DNA of 64,000 nucleotides. Origin: an uncultured Alistipes sp. Lineage in GTDB: Bacteria; Bacteroidota; Bacteroidia; Bacteroidales; Rikenellaceae. Of this stretch, positions 1 to 7,964 are shown in pieces. A program made the translations under genes and the position numbers. Below the pieces are notes generated by a model, which did not search any database, had not been told where the DNA came from, and was given only the letters and a program-made list of their open reading frames with translations. Each line of letters opens with the position of its first letter. The stretch's first letter is position 1. The stretch spans positions 1 through 64,000 of the forward strand of contig CAJGEC010000007.1 in assembly GCA_904502285.1 (NCBI GenBank), written 5' to 3'.

Positions 1-1
1 A

Positions 2-304
2 ATAGTAGAGATCGCAGGTCAGCAGTTTAAGGCTGAGAAGGGTCGTAAGCTCTATGTTCACCGTCTCCAGGGAGAGGAAAACTCTACCTTGAGCTTCGAC
101 AAAGTCCTGCTTGTAGACAACGACGGTCAGGTTAAGGTTGGCGCACCTGTTGTAGAAGGCGCTACAGTGAAGTGCAAGATCTTGAAGCACTTGAAGGACG
201 ATAAGGTTCTTGTGTTCAAGAAGAAGCGTAGAACAGGCTATCAGAAGTGCAACGGTCACCGTCAGTACTTGACGCAGGTTCTCGTTGAGGAGATTAATTG
301 TTAA
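2..304 (+). CDS. rplU: 50S ribosomal protein L21 (5'-truncated by window edge)
   Basis: Large-subunit ribosomal protein that binds 23S rRNA. The reading frame is already open at base 2 (IVEIAGQQFKAEKG...) and matches the L21 N-terminus after its first few residues, so only the start codon region is missing. The C-terminal part carries the basic L21 signature around KKKRRTGYQKCNGHRQ. It lies 21 bp upstream of rpmA, the usual rplU-rpmA pair, and both probably share a transcript ending at the hairpin at 611-638. Confidence 0.95.
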   Translation: MVEIAGQQFKAEKGRKLYVHRLQGEENSTLSFDKVLLVDNDGQVKVGAPVVEGATVKCKILKHLKDDKVLVFKKKRRTGYQKCNGHRQYLTQVLVEEINC

Positions 305-325
305 ACCCTTAAAACGTAGAGAGAA

Positions 326-586
326 ATGGCACACAAAAAAGGTGTTGGTAGTTCTAAGAACGGCCGTGAGTCAGAGAGCAAGCGACTCGGTGTAAAGCTT
401 TTCGGTGGTCAGTACGCTAAGGCGGGTAACATTATCGTTCGTCAGCGAGGTACAGTACACAACCCAGGTGAGAACGTGGGTATGGGTAAGGACCACACAC
501 TTTTTGCATTGGTTGACGGTACAGTTAGCTTCTGCAAGAAGTCATCTGGTAAGTCTTTCGTTAGCGTAGTACCTATTGCAGAGTAA
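326..586 (+). CDS. rpmA: 50S ribosomal protein L27
   Basis: Ribosomal protein whose N-terminal tail reaches toward the peptidyl-transferase centre. The 86-aa product starts MAHKKGVGSSKNGRES and has the L27 core GGQYAKAGNIIVRQRGT and GMGKDHTLFALVDG, at the normal family length. It begins directly with the mature-type MAHKKG sequence, so there is no N-terminal extension of the kind processed in Firmicutes. It is the second gene of the rplU-rpmA unit. Confidence 0.97.
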   Translation: MAHKKGVGSSKNGRESESKRLGVKLFGGQYAKAGNIIVRQRGTVHNPGENVGMGKDHTLFALVDGTVSFCKKSSGKSFVSVVPIAE

Positions 587-610
587 GACATAACGACTTG
601 CACAGAGAAA

Positions 611-638
611 AAAGAGAGCAGTGATGCTCTCTTTTTTT
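611..638 (+). terminator. Intrinsic terminator of rplU-rpmA
   Basis: A 10-bp stem (aaagagagca / tgctctcttt) with a GTGA loop, followed by a T run, 24 bp after the rpmA stop. Confidence 0.85.
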
Positions 639-682
639 GTTGATAGTGGTCGTCTGCAACTGCACGTGGTGTAAAGAAAGAA

Positions 683-714
683 GGGACTGTCCGAGTATGT
701 TGTCGAACAGTCCC
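683..714 (-). terminator. Hairpin at the 3' end of the DMT-family gene
   Basis: Perfect 8-bp inverted repeat gggactgt / acagtccc with a 16-nt loop. It lies just past the stop of the minus-strand gene ending at 738. Reading the minus strand, a pyrimidine/T-rich stretch (cttctttcttt) follows the stem, so it fits a terminator for that gene. Confidence 0.6.
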
Positions 715-737
715 AACTATTTTTGAGTTGCCTCTAC

Positions 738-1106
738 CTACTTTCTAAAGATGAAGTAGACCGCCAAGACGAGGCAGGCAAATCCTGCGAGGTGATTCCA
801 GCGCAAGGGGTCGCCCTTGACGAACAACACAGCAAAGAGTGTAAAGACCACCAACGAGATAACCTCCTGAATGACCTTCAACTGCCAGAGGGTGAAGGGG
901 CCTCCGAGTTCTGCGCTACCGATGCGGTTGGCTGGCACCTGGAAGCAGTACTCAAAGAGGGCAATACCCCAACTGATAAGTACGATGGCTACGATGCCGT
1001 AGCGCTGGAGTTGCGACTTGAAGGCTATATGGCCATACCACGCCAACGTCATAAAGATATTGGAGCAGATGAGCAGAGCGATTGTAGATATTCCCTTGAT
1101 CAACAT
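738..1106 (-). CDS. DMT-superfamily small membrane protein (DUF486 type)
   Basis: A 122-aa protein with four hydrophobic segments. The N-terminal ISNIFMT-like stretch (here CSNIFMTLAWYGHIAF) and the central QVPANRIG motif are typical of the DUF486 branch of the drug/metabolite transporter superfamily. Members are half-size and probably act as dimers in the inner membrane; no substrate is established. The gene stands alone between rpmA and DPP III, with a -7-like element at 1174-1181 and its own hairpin downstream. Family assignment is firm; function is unknown. Confidence 0.85.
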   Translation of the reverse strand: MLIKGISTIALLICSNIFMTLAWYGHIAFKSQLQRYGIVAIVLISWGIALFEYCFQVPANRIGSAELGGPFTLWQLKVIQEVISLVVFTLFAVLFVKGDPLRWNHLAGFACLVLAVYFIFRK

Positions 1107-1173
1107 ACTATCTTGAGTTTCTCGATTACGGTTTCTATTATAAATAGGTGCAGAGGTTTTGTTCTGCGGTGCG

Positions 1174-1181
1174 CAAAGTTA
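1174..1181 (-). promoter_or_regulatory. Bacteroidota -7-like element for the DUF486 gene
   Basis: CAAAGTTA on the plus strand reads TAACTTTG on the minus strand, matching TAnnTTTG, 68 bp upstream of the start. No clear -33 TTTG at the right spacing. Confidence 0.4.
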
Positions 1182-1221
1182 ATGAAAAATAGATAATTAA
1201 TACCCTCGTGGCGATGGAAAA

Positions 1222-1253
1222 TTTGGGTATGTCGCAATAAAATTGTACTTTTG
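1222..1253 (+). promoter_or_regulatory. Promoter of the DPP III gene
   Basis: TTTG at 1222-1225 and TACTTTTG at 1246-1253, 20 bp apart, match the Bacteroidota sigma-ABfr consensus. The start codon follows 33 bp later. Confidence 0.75.
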
Positions 1254-1286
1254 CTCCAAATTTGCAAACCTTTATAAATTTATAAG

Positions 1287-3308
1287 ATGAACAAACTATT
1301 AGGATTTTCAGTTATGAGTGTTCTTGCACTTACGGCTTGTACCACAAATGTGGATACTGAGTCTGCTGAGCAGCCTTGGATTGTCGATCGTTTCGACGAT
1401 ATTAAGGTTATTCGTTATGAGGTACCAGGCTTTGAGTCGTTGCCTCTCCAGGAGAAGGAGATGATCTACTACCTTGCTGAGGCAGCAAAGTGTGGTCGTG
1501 ATATTCTCTTCGATCAGAACTTTAAGTACAACCTCGCAGTACGTCGCACATTGGAGACTATCTACACTGCCTCTGAGGTACGTGAGGGCGACGAGTTCAA
1601 GGCTTTCGAGAAGTACTTGAAGAAGGTGTGGTTCGCTAATGGTATCCACCACCACTACTCTAACGACAAGTTCACCCCAGAGTTCTCTGAGGCTTGGTTT
1701 AGGGAGCAGTTGGCAGCATATATCAACGACGAGAACCGTCAGATTGAGGATGACTTCCTCTGCCAGATTATCTTCGACGCTGAGCTCTACGCTTCACGTC
1801 TCAACCAGACTGCTGGCGTTGATGTTATCACCTCTTCATCAAACAACTACTACGAGGGTGTTACACAGGCTGAGGTAGAGGCTTTCTACGCAGGTATGAT
1901 TGCTGCTGACGAGGGTAACCCAGAGCCTATCTCTTATGGTCTCAACTCTAAGTTGATGCGCGATGAGAATGGTAAGATCGTAGAGAAGGTTTGGAAGATT
2001 GGTGGTATGTACTCTCCAGCAATTGAGAAGATTGTCTACTGGTTGGAGAAGGCTGCTGCTGTTGCTAACCCTACTCAGCGTGAGGTTCTTGAGGCACTTA
2101 TCAAGTACTATAACACTGGTGATCTCAAGGATTTCGACACATACAATGTTCTTTGGGTTAAGGATACTGAGTCTAACGTAGACGTAGTAAATGGCTTTAT
2201 CGAGGATTATGGTGATCCACTCGGTCGCAAGGCTTCTTGGGAGTCTGTAGTAAACTTCCGCGATGAGGAGGCTTGCCACCGTACAGAGATTATGGCTGCT
2301 AATGCTCAGTGGTTCGAGGATAACGCACCTATCAACCCTGCATACCGCAAGGCTGAGGTTAAGGGTGTCTCTGCAAAGGTTATCACCGTGGCTATGCTTG
2401 GTGGCGACTGCTATCCTGCAACGGCTATCGGTATCAACCTTCCTAATGCCGATTGGATTCGTAAGGAGCACGGCTCTAAGTCTGTAACTATCGATAACAT
2501 CACCTACGCTTACGATAAGGCTGCTCAGGGCAATGGTTTTGCTGAGGAGTTCGTACTCCGCGAGGAGGACCGCGAGCGTATGAGACTCTACGGTAAGTAC
2601 TCTGACGACCTCCACACCGACTTGCACGAGTGCCTTGGTCACGGTTCAGGTCAGTTGGCTCCAGGTACTAAGGGTAACGAGTTGCGCACCTACTCTTCAA
2701 CTTTGGAGGAGGCACGTGCCGACCTCTTCGCTCTCTACTACCTCGGCGATCCTAAACTCATCGAGTTGGGTCTTATCCCTACTTTGGATGTTGCTTGGGC
2801 TCAGTATAGCAAGTATATTATGAATGGTCTTCAGACCCAGCTTTCACGTATCGAGCCAGGTAAGAATGTTGAGGAGTCACATATGCGTAACCGTAAGCTT
2901 ATCGCTGAGTGGTGCTATATTAAGGGTAAGAAGCATAATGTTATTGAGATTGTTGAGAAGGATGGCAAGCATTATGTTGTTGTAAACGACTTCGAGCGTC
3001 TCCGTGAGTTGTTCGGTGAGCTTCTCTACGAGGTTCAGCGCATCAAGTCTGAGGGTGACTATGAGGCTTGTAAGGAGCTTATTGAGAGTTATGCTGTTAA
3101 GATTAACCCTGAGTTCCACAACGAGGTTATCGCACGTAACAAGGCCCTCAATATCGAGCCTTACGGTGGCTTTGTAAACCCAGAGTATGAGCTTGTAACT
3201 AACGAGGCAGGCGAGGTTGTTGATGTTAAGATTACCTACCCTGCAAACTACGTAGAGCAGCACTTGTACTACGGTAAGGAGTACTCATTCCTTCCAACCC
3301 TTAACTAA
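1287..3308 (+). CDS. Dipeptidyl-peptidase III, M49 family, lipoprotein
   Basis: Zinc exopeptidase that removes dipeptides from peptide N-termini. The 673-aa protein has a short signal peptide ending in the lipobox LTAC (Cys18), so it is predicted to be membrane-anchored. The M49 zinc motif HEXXGH is HECLGH at residues 447-452, with the second zinc-ligand region EEARAD from residue 474. Length is normal for bacterial M49. The gene is transcribed alone between its own promoter and the hairpin at 3341-3375. Serine codons are mostly TCT/TCA rather than the TCG used in many neighbours, as in the ribosomal protein genes, suggesting high expression. It probably works with the S9 peptidase at 29122 in peptide utilisation (inference). 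Confidence 0.93.
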   Translation: MNKLLGFSVMSVLALTACTTNVDTESAEQPWIVDRFDDIKVIRYEVPGFESLPLQEKEMIYYLAEAAKCGRDILFDQNFKYNLAVRRTLETIYTASEVREGDEFKAFEKYLKKVWFANGIHHHYSNDKFTPEFSEAWFREQLAAYINDENRQIEDDFLCQIIFDAELYASRLNQTAGVDVITSSSNNYYEGVTQAEVEAFYAGMIAADEGNPEPISYGLNSKLMRDENGKIVEKVWKIGGMYSPAIEKIVYWLEKAAAVANPTQREVLEALIKYYNTGDLKDFDTYNVLWVKDTESNVDVVNGFIEDYGDPLGRKASWESVVNFRDEEACHRTEIMAANAQWFEDNAPINPAYRKAEVKGVSAKVITVAMLGGDCYPATAIGINLPNADWIRKEHGSKSVTIDNITYAYDKAAQGNGFAEEFVLREEDRERMRLYGKYSDDLHTDLHECLGHGSGQLAPGTKGNELRTYSSTLEEARADLFALYYLGDPKLIELGLIPTLDVAWAQYSKYIMNGLQTQLSRIEPGKNVEESHMRNRKLIAEWCYIKGKKHNVIEIVEKDGKHYVVVNDFERLRELFGELLYEVQRIKSEGDYEACKELIESYAVKINPEFHNEVIARNKALNIEPYGGFVNPEYELVTNEAGEVVDVKITYPANYVEQHLYYGKEYSFLPTLN

Positions 3309-3340
3309 TCATAGGTATTAGGGTAGGGCAACTACCAAAA

Positions 3341-3375
3341 AATGGGCTATTCAACATTATGTTGGATAGCCCATT
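3341..3375. terminator. Bidirectional terminator between DPP III and the convergent lipoprotein gene
   Basis: A 15-nt inverted repeat (aatgggctattcaac / gttggatagcccatt) with a 5-nt loop and one mismatched pair, lying between two convergent genes. Confidence 0.75.
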
Positions 3376-3393
3376 TAATTTGCGTTTTGTTCT

Positions 3394-4884
3394 CTACAAG
3401 AACCTTGTAGATGTCATAGCGCGTGTATCATCCTTGGTTGGTATCTGCTCAGGAAGTTCCGAACGGCTGTAGATAGAGATGTCGGTAGGGTCGTTGCTAT
3501 CCACCCACGTCATAGCGTCGCCATCTACGGTTAGGTAGTATGAGGTTGCCCACGCTGTGCCATCGGTGTAGACGCCGTTGATAATGCCCTCCTCAATAGC
3601 TGCCGTACTCTGGAAAATGTCCCAATAACTGCTCTCGATGCACTGGTAGAGGGTTATTCCTCCCGTAGCAGTGATGTCGAGATATACCTCAAACGATGGG
3701 GTTGCGCCACGCCAAGTTGTAAGATGCCATACACCCTCAATTGTCGATGTGTCGCCACCCACGGGAGGCTCTGGCACTATAGGCTGGTCGGGAGTCACAG
3801 GCTGGTCGTTAGAGGTGAGAGTGATCTCTACAATGTCCGATGTGCATATAAAGTTCTGCTTACCCGCCGAGATATAGCCCCTAACCTCGTATGTAGCACC
3901 CTCCACAAGGTCTTGTCTTGCAATCTTTGTCGCTATGCCATTACTCTTTCGCTCAGCCTCCACAATCGTCCACTCGTTGCTGCGCTTCTCTCTGTAGGCA
4001 AAGCCGTAGAAGGGGGATGCAGAGTCGTAGTCGGAGGCAGCAATACCGTCGAGGAAGACCTCTGCCTCAAGAATAGATGCATCGATATAGTTCTCCTTTA
4101 GACTAACGATAGGTGCTGTGAACTTCGATGTAATCTTGGCGTATGAGGTCTGGAACTCACTCTCTTGCACATTGCGAGTATCGAGGTCGCTATTCTCGGG
4201 TACGAAGATAATACGGTAGTCGTATTTACCCTTTTCTACGAGGTAGTTGTGGCCCTGCATAGGTATATCTATAGTTAGGCGACCTGCGTTGATGCTGCTT
4301 CCCGCATACTCCTGGGTTACCCACTCGTTATTGGCCATTCCGTTGTTGTGCTTATACTCAAATTTAACAAACGCAATAGCCTCATCCTTGCCATCCACCT
4401 TGTACTCTATCTCGCTGAGCTTTACCGTAGCAAACAGGCCTCTATCCAATTCGAACTCGCTCCTTACACGTGTCGAAATTTGGGGCTTGTGCTTTTGGGT
4501 CATAAACTCGAATCCCTCACGTTCGCTACCATAACTACACTCTACACTGACGTAGGCATAGTATTTGGTCTCAGTTTTGAGTCCTGTCAGTGTGAATACT
4601 ATTTTGTTCTCCTCTGTGGTGGTGTATTCCGTAAGCTCGGTGATGCTTGCCTCGTTGAGAGCCTCCCAATAGATGATGGATACTCTTGCGCTCTCATCCT
4701 TGATGCCATCTACGGTGATATATGGTTTTACCATCTCCAAAGTAGCCTCATTTTCGGTTGTCTCTATGGTTACTTTGCCGAAGTAGAAACATACGTCGGG
4801 ATTGTTCTCTGTTATGATTACTGGCTCGCACGAGCTACCAAGAAGTGCTACAGTAGCAAGAAGTGTATATATAAATTGCTTCAT
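3394..4884 (-). CDS. Uncharacterised surface lipoprotein with C-terminal lipocalin-like domain
   Basis: About 496 aa. Starting at MKQFIYTLLATVALLGSSC gives a lipoprotein signal peptide with Cys at the lipobox; an ATG two codons earlier (4890) is also possible. The N-terminal two thirds looks like repeated beta-sandwich (fibronectin III-like) modules: phrases such as LTGLKTETKYYAYVSVE and VEGATYEVRGYISAGK are typical. A proline-rich linker (about residues 365-380) leads to a C-terminal domain beginning TIEGVWHLTTWRG, like lipocalin-type domains of Bacteroidales lipoproteins. It follows the subtilase gene by 20 bp and is probably cotranscribed. I do not recognise a specific function; a role as exported partner of the protease is inference. 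Confidence 0.7.
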   Translation of the reverse strand: MKQFIYTLLATVALLGSSCEPVIITENNPDVCFYFGKVTIETTENEATLEMVKPYITVDGIKDESARVSIIYWEALNEASITELTEYTTTEENKIVFTLTGLKTETKYYAYVSVECSYGSEREGFEFMTQKHKPQISTRVRSEFELDRGLFATVKLSEIEYKVDGKDEAIAFVKFEYKHNNGMANNEWVTQEYAGSSINAGRLTIDIPMQGHNYLVEKGKYDYRIIFVPENSDLDTRNVQESEFQTSYAKITSKFTAPIVSLKENYIDASILEAEVFLDGIAASDYDSASPFYGFAYREKRSNEWTIVEAERKSNGIATKIARQDLVEGATYEVRGYISAGKQNFICTSDIVEITLTSNDQPVTPDQPIVPEPPVGGDTSTIEGVWHLTTWRGATPSFEVYLDITATGGITLYQCIESSYWDIFQSTAAIEEGIINGVYTDGTAWATSYYLTVDGDAMTWVDSNDPTDISIYSRSELPEQIPTKDDTRAMTSTRFL

Positions 4885-4904
4885 AGTCATATGGTTTTAA
4901 GGGT

Positions 4905-6806
4905 TTACAACCAACCACCATTCGTGGCCACTGAGCCTCGAACTACCAACTCTATTTCTCGCTCAACGGTCATACCGCCCATATTGTAGTCGCCACCTAT
5001 CTCGTCGCCACCGACGATAGCCGTAACCTTGATTCGACCAACGCCAGGCTTGGTGCAACTAATCTTGAGCATACCGCCTACAATCTGTGGCATCTCTGTT
5101 ATGCCCAATGTCTCAAGCGTATCGTTCTCCATCGTGCAGCTCTCATACTTTAGCATCTCTGATGCCTCGCCGAAGAATGCGTCGAGCGAGAGACTCTGCT
5201 CAGCACCTGTGCTTAGGTAGAGACAAGGGGTGTTGTCCATCTGCATAAGTAGCAGGTGAGCATCTATGTATCCCGTTCCGAGCTTATTCTTGTATGGTGC
5301 CAATTCAAACTCCTCGTGTTTACCAGAACTATGGCTGAAGTACTCACGTGAGCCGACCATATATGGGTTGATGTCGTGGACAGATGTAAGTAGGATGTTG
5401 CAGAACTCATCCACACTATACTGATACCCCCTCTTTAGGGCGTACGATAGGCCGAGTGCAGCGCAACCCGTTACGTGAGGCGTAGCCATCGACGTACCGT
5501 GCATGTACTCATATCCGCCATCTGAGAGGTTTAATGATGTAGATGATATAGCCATAATGGTACCATAGGTAGCATCGCCACCTGGGGCGCAGATGTTCAC
5601 ACCTGGGCCATAGTTGGTGTAGTAGGCTGGGGTGAAGTTTGGAGCCATTGCCGACACACATACGTTGCTATAGTAAGCACCAGGGTAGTCGGCTACGGGT
5701 GAAGACTCGTTGCCCGCAGCAAAAATCATAAGACCACCATCCAGAGGACTATCCTTGCCACCTTCGGCTTTGAAGTATTCGATAGCCTCCTGCAGGACAC
5801 CATTCCAGTCGGTGTAGTCCTTATCGGTGTTGTAGGTATAGGGCTGATATGCCCAAGAGTTATTGGCAATGTCAGCACCATTATCTGCGGCATAGCATAT
5901 AGCCTTGGCCAACTGGTGACCAAAGCAACCGTCATCGCCATCGAAGATCTGCACCGACATAAGGCGTACGCCATCACCTTTGCCCGTACCTCCCGCAATG
6001 CCACAGCCTGAGTAGCTGTTGTTGTTCACCGCAGAGATAGTACCTGCCACGTGTGTTCCGTGGTCGCCAGGGGTGATATCGCCCCTATCCCAGACGAAGT
6101 TGTAGCCATAGATGTCATCGACATAACCGTTGTTGTCGTCATCTACGCCCGTAAGGCCGAAACGCTCAGCCTCATTATACCACATATTATCCTCCAAGTC
6201 GGGGTGGTCGAACATAATGCCACTATCCACCACGGCAACGACGATGCGGTTGTCGCCCGTGCAGTATTTCCACGCATTGATGGCATTGATATCTGCGCCA
6301 GCCACAGCATCGGCGCTTAACGAAGCGTCGTTGTGGTAGTGCCACTGCCAAGGCAACTCAGGGTCGTTGAAGGGGTACTCCACGGCACGTGTAGGCTCTG
6401 GACGGCCCGCAACAGTGCCGAAACTCTGGTATTCTGGACGTTTCATCTCTACGTCGTACTCCACTCTGTCGATTGCCTCGTTAGTGGCGATGCGCGACGC
6501 AACACCCTTTACATCGGCACTCTTGTCGAAGCGAAGTATGTACCAGTTGTCTAACGAAGAGTGCTCTCGAATGGCTGAACGAGGGATTAGCAACTCAGCC
6601 TCGATAGCTATGCCTGCGACATCGCTGAAGGAGGGCAGTGTAGCCCCCTCGGCAAGGCGCACCAAAAGGAGTCCCTCTGCGGGTGTTGCCGACGGATTGA
6701 CAATCTTACTCTGGGAAGTAGCACCATCGTGTGATTGCTCCATAGGGTCGGTCACACAAGATGCAAAGAGTAGGGTTGCTATGGTAGCAATTAATGCTCG
6801 TTTCAT
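4905..6806 (-). CDS. Subtilisin-like serine protease (S8), lipoprotein
   Basis: A 633-aa exported protease. The start was set at MKRALIATIATLLFASC, which gives a clean lipoprotein signal peptide; the frame is open 17 codons further upstream but that extension would bury the signal. The catalytic triad is complete: Asp194 (VVDSGI), His249 (DHGTHVAG) and Ser439 (HGTSMATP). Residues of about 40-130 resemble an inhibitor-type propeptide, and about 115 residues after the protease domain form a beta-rich C-terminal domain. The product is likely exported and anchored in the outer membrane. The lipoprotein gene 20 bp downstream is its probable operon partner. Substrate unknown. Confidence 0.9.
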   Translation of the reverse strand: MKRALIATIATLLFASCVTDPMEQSHDGATSQSKIVNPSATPAEGLLLVRLAEGATLPSFSDVAGIAIEAELLIPRSAIREHSSLDNWYILRFDKSADVKGVASRIATNEAIDRVEYDVEMKRPEYQSFGTVAGRPEPTRAVEYPFNDPELPWQWHYHNDASLSADAVAGADINAINAWKYCTGDNRIVVAVVDSGIMFDHPDLEDNMWYNEAERFGLTGVDDDNNGYVDDIYGYNFVWDRGDITPGDHGTHVAGTISAVNNNSYSGCGIAGGTGKGDGVRLMSVQIFDGDDGCFGHQLAKAICYAADNGADIANNSWAYQPYTYNTDKDYTDWNGVLQEAIEYFKAEGGKDSPLDGGLMIFAAGNESSPVADYPGAYYSNVCVSAMAPNFTPAYYTNYGPGVNICAPGGDATYGTIMAISSTSLNLSDGGYEYMHGTSMATPHVTGCAALGLSYALKRGYQYSVDEFCNILLTSVHDINPYMVGSREYFSHSSGKHEEFELAPYKNKLGTGYIDAHLLLMQMDNTPCLYLSTGAEQSLSLDAFFGEASEMLKYESCTMENDTLETLGITEMPQIVGGMLKISCTKPGVGRIKVTAIVGGDEIGGDYNMGGMTVEREIELVVRGSVATNGGWL

Positions 6807-6831
6807 CTTAGTTTGTAGGTTTTTGGTAGGC

Positions 6832-6883
6832 AAAAAAGGCGAAACTATAATACACATGATGTATTATAAGTCGTCGCCTTTTT
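6832..6883 (-). terminator. Large nested hairpin ending the trpS-to-galM run
   Basis: Outer arms aaaaaaggcga / tcgccttttt enclose a near-perfect inner palindrome TATAATACA catga TGTATTATA (6846-6868). Read on the minus strand it ends in a T run, fitting an intrinsic terminator for galM. It also lies just upstream of the subtilase start. Confidence 0.8.
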
Positions 6884-6908
6884 ATCCATTTTAGTATCGT
6901 TCTAAGGG

Positions 6909-7964
6909 TTAAAATGTGCCGAGACGGAATACTATCTTTTGGCAGTACAACTCGTCGGCCTTTAGCTCTATAGAGGGGAAGTGTGGGTGGTTTACAGCAT
7001 CGCTATATCCCTGACACTCAATAGCCACACCTGCATAATCCTTGTAGTACTTGTCCGACTTGGTTAGAGGGCATCCACCAGCCAACCAGTTACCCGTATA
7101 GAGTACGGCTGCTGGTTGCGACGAAAGTATTGTCACCTTACGTCCCGTAGCCTGACAACGCAACTCACCTACCTCCTTGAGGATATTCTTCTGCCAGCCA
7201 TCCACGGCAAAGCAGTGGTCGTAACCTCTGTAGGTGCGTATGTTGTTGAACTCCGAGTCTATCTCCTTGCCAAACTCTCGCCACTCGGTAAAGTCGAGGG
7301 CCGTGCCCTTCACATCGAGTAGTTTGCCCGTAGGAATCTGCACGGTATCCATCTCTAATACCTGAGAGCAGTTGAGACGCAATTCGTGGTCGAGGATTGT
7401 CTTGTCCGAGCCCTCGCCGTGGAGATTCCAGTAGAGGTGGTTGGTGAGGTTTACCACGGTGGTCTTATTGCTCTTTGCGAGGTATGTAATTTCGAGGTTG
7501 TCCTCGTCGTCGAAGTCGTAAACAGCCTCCACGACCAACTCGCCAGGGTAGCCCTGCTCCATATCCTCGGCAATGTATGAGAATACCACACGGTTGGTCT
7601 CTACACGACCCTCCCAATAGCGGTTGGCAAAGCCCTTAGAGCCTCCGTGAAGATGGTTAGGGCCGTTGTTTACCTCCAAGCGGTACTCCACACCATCAAC
7701 AACCATATAGCCACGTGCGATGCGACCAGCCACACGGCCTACGCTCTTGCCACTCGCTGCACCATCACCGATATAACTCAAGGCATCCTTATAGCCCAAA
7801 GCAACATCGTCGATGTTGCCCTGACGGTCGGCAAACTTCACACTCACGATCGAAGCACCGATATTGCAGAGTTGTACCTCCGAGCCACGGCTATTGCGCA
7901 TAGTGTAGAGTATGATGCCCTCACCCTCAGGTGTCGAGCCCCATATATGCTGTAGAATTTCCAT
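6909..7964 (-). CDS. galM: Aldose 1-epimerase (mutarotase)
   Basis: Interconverts alpha and beta anomers of galactose and other aldoses. The 351-aa protein has the family's HLHGG motif (His104 and His106), TNHLYWNL with the catalytic His176, and a late AIECQGYSDAVNHPHFPS segment with Glu316 as the probable catalytic base. Length is typical. No signal peptide is seen, so it should be cytoplasmic. Its ATG overlaps the gltX stop codon by one base (TAATG on the minus strand), implying translational coupling with gltX. It is the last gene before the hairpin at 6832-6883. There is no gal operon nearby. Confidence 0.92.
   Translation of the reverse strand: MEILQHIWGSTPEGEGIILYTMRNSRGSEVQLCNIGASIVSVKFADRQGNIDDVALGYKDALSYIGDGAASGKSVGRVAGRIARGYMVVDGVEYRLEVNNGPNHLHGGSKGFANRYWEGRVETNRVVFSYIAEDMEQGYPGELVVEAVYDFDDEDNLEITYLAKSNKTTVVNLTNHLYWNLHGEGSDKTILDHELRLNCSQVLEMDTVQIPTGKLLDVKGTALDFTEWREFGKEIDSEFNNIRTYRGYDHCFAVDGWQKNILKEVGELRCQATGRKVTILSSQPAAVLYTGNWLAGGCPLTKSDKYYKDYAGVAIECQGYSDAVNHPHFPSIELKADELYCQKIVFRLGTF

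Noticed and set aside
723..1196. 157-codon plus-strand frame over the DUF486 gene
   Set aside because: The minus-strand frame encodes a coherent four-helix membrane protein; the plus frame has no domain and contains the hairpin region's complement.
4348..4989. 213-codon plus-strand open frame opposite the lipoprotein and subtilase genes
   Set aside because: It spans the junction of two real minus-strand genes, has no plausible start context, and shows no domain.
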